This document shows, piece by piece, positions 61,962 to 64,000 of a stretch of 64,000 nucleotides of DNA. The notes beneath the pieces are model-generated. The model worked only from the letters and a program-made list of their open reading frames with translations, made no database searches and was not told the DNA's origin. A program made the translations under genes and the position numbers. The number at the start of each line of letters is the position of its first letter. Position 1 is the stretch's first letter. This DNA is from Lachnospiraceae bacterium (GTDB taxonomy: Bacteria; Bacillota; Clostridia; Lachnospirales; Lachnospiraceae): the NCBI GenBank assembly GCA_022510665.1, contig JAFLSZ010000001.1:25947-89946 (forward strand), written 5' to 3'.

Positions 61962-62834
61962 TCAAATATTCCAAAACGAAATCGGGTCAGTTATAAATTT
62001 TACCCTCTTTGAAAATCTTTCCGTCGTGTATTCCTTCGGAATCAGTTCAATCTCTGTCGCTCCCATATCAGGCAGCGAATCATCAAGATTAAAATTAGTA
62101 TTAAACCGTAAAAGATTTTTTGTCATGTATTCCTTATAATCATCATAAGAAAACTCTCCTCCATTGTATGATGCATTCGGATTCGGGTGAAAATCAACCC
62201 CGCGTATTATTCCCTCCCGAAGTTGAGCAATCGAGACATATTCCCCATTATCATCAACGAAATATAACCTGTATGTCGGATCAAGCATAATCCTTTTTCC
62301 GGAAGGCATAATGCAATCAACAACAACATGACAGTCTGTAAAAGGTTCTTCATATGGTTTACACGTTACATGCCGGGCCTTAATTCCATTTATTCGCAGT
62401 AATTCGGCCAATATCAGCGATAATCCTCTGCAATTCGTTTTTAATCCGATTTTTTCGCTTCCTTCAATAATTCCAACCATGCTGCGATTCCGGGGCAGAC
62501 AAACATTACCGTCATGCATAAAATGATCACAGACAAAGTCAAGCATCGCGAAAACAATATCATCCTCATTTGCAGACGCTCTGCCGGAATATTTTAAATA
62601 ATCATATTTTAATAAAATGTCAGGCGTTTTATTATGCAAAACAAAAGTCGCAGGATACTTCTTTGAGTCTGCACCGGTGTCATACTCACTGTATTTTTTC
62701 AATATCTCTAAACGCGATTCTTCCGGAACAGGTTTAACAATCTTGGGTTTCTTTTTCAAATAAAAAAGGAAGATTACCCCATATGTCACCGCTCCGGCAA
62801 AAAATCCCAATATTATTCTCTCAATTATATTCAT
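61962..62834 (-). CDS. Membrane-anchored transglutaminase-like protein
   Basis: A 290-residue protein. One N-terminal anchor at about 7-26, then a transglutaminase/cysteine-protease fold with the triad Cys135 (TNCRGLSLILAELLRINGI), His169 (DCHVVVDCI) and Asp185 (MLDPTYRLYF). Members act as peptidases, amidases or crosslinkers; substrate unknown. GAAGGAGTAATGA precedes the ATG. It is 70 bases from the hybrid kinase and in the same direction, so co-transcription from the promoter at 62898 is likely. The region is more AT-rich than its surroundings. Confidence 0.85.
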   Translation of the reverse strand: MNIIERIILGFFAGAVTYGVIFLFYLKKKPKIVKPVPEESRLEILKKYSEYDTGADSKKYPATFVLHNKTPDILLKYDYLKYSGRASANEDDIVFAMLDFVCDHFMHDGNVCLPRNRSMVGIIEGSEKIGLKTNCRGLSLILAELLRINGIKARHVTCKPYEEPFTDCHVVVDCIMPSGKRIMLDPTYRLYFVDDNGEYVSIAQLREGIIRGVDFHPNPNASYNGGEFSYDDYKEYMTKNLLRFNTNFNLDDSLPDMGATEIELIPKEYTTERFSKRVKFITDPISFWNI

Positions 62835-62897
62835 TCATTACTCCTTCGAACATCAACTATACACACACAAACGTCATAAAAGATGGGAACTAATGAA

Positions 62898-62926
62898 ATT
62901 TTACATTAAAGTATACCCCATGTCAA
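62898..62926 (-). promoter_or_regulatory. Promoter of the transglutaminase-like gene
   Basis: Minus-strand consensus TTGACA (62921-62926), a 17-base spacer and TAAAAT (62898-62903), about 60 bases before the start codon. Confidence 0.7.
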
Positions 62927-62974
62927 GAATATTCGGTTCCCGCGATTCCGGCTCCGCTAAAAATGCGCTCCTTC

Positions 62975-62990
62975 GGACAAATGCAAAAAT
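62975..62990 (+). repeat. Copy 2 of a dispersed 16-base repeat
   Basis: GGACAAATGCAAAAAT, identical to 41841-41856, with similar bases before it (TCCGC...CCTT). Confidence 0.5.
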
Positions 62991-63063
62991 AAGATATCAT
63001 ACAATCTGCGGAATATAAAAAAGTATACAAAATGCGGAAACCTAAGCAGTATATAGTCGCAGC

Positions 63064-63105
63064 AAAAAACCGGCACATCCGTCGTTAAACAGACTATGCC
63101 GGTTT
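63064..63105 (-). terminator. Terminator after hsp20
   Basis: Nine-bp stem AAACCGGCA/TGCCGGTTT around a 21-base loop, followed by T's on the minus strand, 20 bases past the hsp20 stop. Confidence 0.75.
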
Positions 63106-63124
63106 CCCTTATTCTGTTCCTGTG

Positions 63125-63568
63125 TCAGCCTTCAATCCGAATATATTTGCTTTCCTCTACCTTAGGCTGCGGCTCTTTCTTCGGTACGGACAATTTCAGG
63201 ATTCCGTCCTCAAATCTCGCTCTGATATCGTCCTGCGTTACTTCTTCGCCTACATAGAAGCTTCTGCTGCAGGTTCCGTAATACCTCTCCCGACGGATAT
63301 ATTTTCCGTTGTCGTCCTGCTCGTCGTTGTTCTGTCTGGTTTCGGCACTGACGGTCAGGTATCCGTCCTTTAACTCCGCCTTTACATCTTCCTTTTTATA
63401 TCCCGGAAGATCAATGTCCAGTTCGTAGCCGGTATCGCTCTCCTTGATATCGGTCCGCATAACGCTGGTCGTAGGCGTGCTGTACCTCGCGCTTCTTCTT
63501 ACAGGGCGTGCAAAATCACCAAAGAAATCATCAAACAGGCTCTCTCCAAAAATACTAGGCATCAACAT
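63125..63568 (-). CDS. Small heat-shock protein, Hsp20/alpha-crystallin family
   Basis: A 147-residue chaperone. N-terminus FGESLFDDFFGDF, alpha-crystallin domain from about 38 (MRTDIKESDTGYELDIDLPG and DVKAELKDGYLTVSAE) and the motif FEDGILKLSVPKKE; the C-terminal tail has KYIRIEG in place of a canonical IxI end. Hsp20 proteins hold unfolding proteins during heat stress. AAGGAGGAATGACTT precedes the ATG. A CIRCE operator overlies its promoter, so HrcA should repress it. Confidence 0.95.
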   Translation of the reverse strand: MLMPSIFGESLFDDFFGDFARPVRRSARYSTPTTSVMRTDIKESDTGYELDIDLPGYKKEDVKAELKDGYLTVSAETRQNNDEQDDNGKYIRRERYYGTCSRSFYVGEEVTQDDIRARFEDGILKLSVPKKEPQPKVEESKYIRIEG

Positions 63569-63680
63569 AAGTCATTCCTCCTTTTCAATATACACGACTG
63601 TCGTCGTAACCATTATTTCCCGGATTGGGATAAAGTATGTAACTCCTTTATCTCCTTCTCATTTCCTTTGTTCCGGCTTT

Positions 63681-63709
63681 ATTATAACACTATTGTTAGC
63701 ACTCGTCAA
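63681..63709 (-). promoter_or_regulatory. hsp20 promoter overlapped by CIRCE
   Basis: Minus-strand TTGACG (63704-63709), a 17-base spacer and perfect -10 TATAAT (63681-63686); the -35 lies inside the CIRCE element. Leader of about 105 bases. Confidence 0.85.
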
Positions 63710-63722
63710 TAGCGAGTGCTAA
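63696..63722. promoter_or_regulatory. CIRCE operator (HrcA binding site)
   Basis: TTAGCACTC (63696-63704), nine bases, GAGTGCTAA (63714-63722): an exact match to the CIRCE consensus. Confidence 0.97.
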
Positions 63723-63759
63723 CAATTTATATTTTATTTATACTTTTAATATTTCGTTT

Positions 63760-63807
63760 ATAATAAAGAGTACCGTAAGCGGAATTTTCCTCCAGCTACG
63801 GCGACTC
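63760..63807 (-). terminator. Probable terminator of the unit entering from the right edge
   Basis: On the minus strand a stem of GAGT/ACTC plus CCGTAGC/GCTTACGG (one bulge) around a GGAGG...TTCC inner part, then TTTATTAT. It sits 14 bases after the stop of the small frame at 63821. Confidence 0.5.
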
Positions 63808-63820
63808 TGCAAAAACTTCC

Positions 63821-63931
63821 TTATGTACGCCCGTATACGTCCTGCCCGGAGGTCAAAAAAACAGGAGCGCCGTCTTCAAACAAAATCCCGTTCAATTTTG
63901 TTTGTACGCGCGCCCCTTCTATTCGGTTCAC
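63821..63931 (-). CDS. Small 36-residue frame overlapping the upstream gene
   Basis: A GTG at 63931 shares GTGA with the stop of the upstream frame and opens 36 codons with protein-like composition (NRIEGARVQTKLNGILFEDG, then VFLTSGQDVYGRT). A terminator follows its stop, which supports it being the true end of the unit. It is in the -1 frame relative to the upstream gene and could also be reached by frameshift. No family recognised; the ribosome site is weak. Confidence 0.4.
   Translation of the reverse strand: MNRIEGARVQTKLNGILFEDGAPVFLTSGQDVYGRT
63863..63917. other. Large two-part hairpin within the small frame
   Basis: AGGAGCGC/GCGCCCCT (one G-U pair on the minus-strand transcript) outside and a perfect 10-bp CAAACAAAAT/ATTTTGTTTG inside, loop of 8. 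On the minus strand seven T's follow, so it could also be a terminator or attenuator; it overlaps codons of the 63821 frame. Confidence 0.45.
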
Positions 63932-64000
63932 TTCTCTGCCAATAATTTTTTTAAACGTTCAATCTCTCTTTGCTGTTCCTCCTGTTTGGCCTGTGCCTGT
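63928..64000 (-). CDS. C-terminal end of a coiled-coil protein, cut by the window edge
   Basis: The last 24 codons of a minus-strand gene: QAQAKQEEQQREIERLKKLL then AEK and stop. The heptad-like charge pattern indicates a coiled coil. Too short to identify. A run of seven A's precedes the stop. Confidence 0.6.
   Translation of the reverse strand, partial: QAQAKQEEQQREIERLKKLLAEK

Larger units (their letters stand above)
62835..63124. other. 290-base gap between the transglutaminase-like gene and hsp20
   Basis: Holds the promoter at 62898-62926, the repeat at 62975-62990 and the hsp20 terminator at 63064-63105. No coding frame of note is seen. Confidence 0.6.

Noticed and set aside
1..64000. 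CRISPR array, rRNA operon, prophage or insertion sequence
   Set aside because: No regular repeat-spacer pattern, rRNA sequence, integrase, transposase or phage structural gene was seen.

Overview
The window looks like chromosomal DNA of a spore-forming, probably motile, low-to-moderate-GC Firmicute of the Clostridia, most likely a Lachnospiraceae. Evidence read from the sequence: sporulation genes (gpr, spoIIP, a GerMN lipoprotein), a FliK-like hook-length protein and a PilZ protein, Gram-positive regulators (hprK with a Crh-like HPr, whiA, a CIRCE operator, a terminator-type TPP riboswitch) and AGGAGG-type ribosome binding sites. No genus can be named from sequence alone. Nearly all of the window is coding; no gene-free stretch reaches 300 bases.

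Layout. 1-2.1 kb: partial dapF diverges from a PilZ gene and a small HExxH/four-cysteine protein; the two promoters share one palindromic -35 hexamer. 2.2-11 kb (minus): hprK, ROK glucokinase, murB, whiA and a Crh-like HPr, then dnaE and pfkA, with a strong terminator between crh and dnaE. 11-15.5 kb (minus): metF, a short metH and an EamA transporter. 15.6-19.2 kb: birA-bioY with a candidate BirA operator, divergent from the FliK-like gene. 19.3-23.2 kb: gpr-spoIIP (minus), rpsT and hisS (plus). 23.3-28.5 kb (plus): an ABC-2 exporter cassette (ATPase, lipoprotein, two permeases) and a YkgJ-type cysteine-cluster protein. 28.5-33.7 kb (minus): two-component system plus FtsX-type ABC transporter, resembling antimicrobial-peptide sensing and detoxification modules.

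33.8-41.8 kb (minus): tRNA-Ser(CGA), holA, comEC, GerMN lipoprotein, a WalK/WalR-like two-component system, comEA and a YdcZ-type transporter; the run from comEA to holA looks like one operon. 41.9-45.3 kb: an unknown exported protein, an unknown 258-residue protein and an ECF sigma factor with a very long C-terminal extension. 45.3-51.8 kb (minus): a heterodimeric ABC exporter, a TIGR01906-like membrane protein, a DUF3737 beta-helix protein and a PatB/MalY aminotransferase. 51.9-54.1 kb: thiC-thiE under a TPP riboswitch.

54.1-63 kb (minus): a second pair of ABC exporter half-transporters, a membrane-free GHKL kinase with a LytTR regulator, a large hybrid kinase with two receiver domains and a membrane-anchored transglutaminase-like protein. 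This is the best candidate for an unstudied export and signalling system. 63.1-64 kb: a CIRCE-controlled Hsp20 gene and the end of another minus-strand unit whose last two reading frames overlap near a slippery A7 run. All assignments come from reading motifs by eye; no database search was run.
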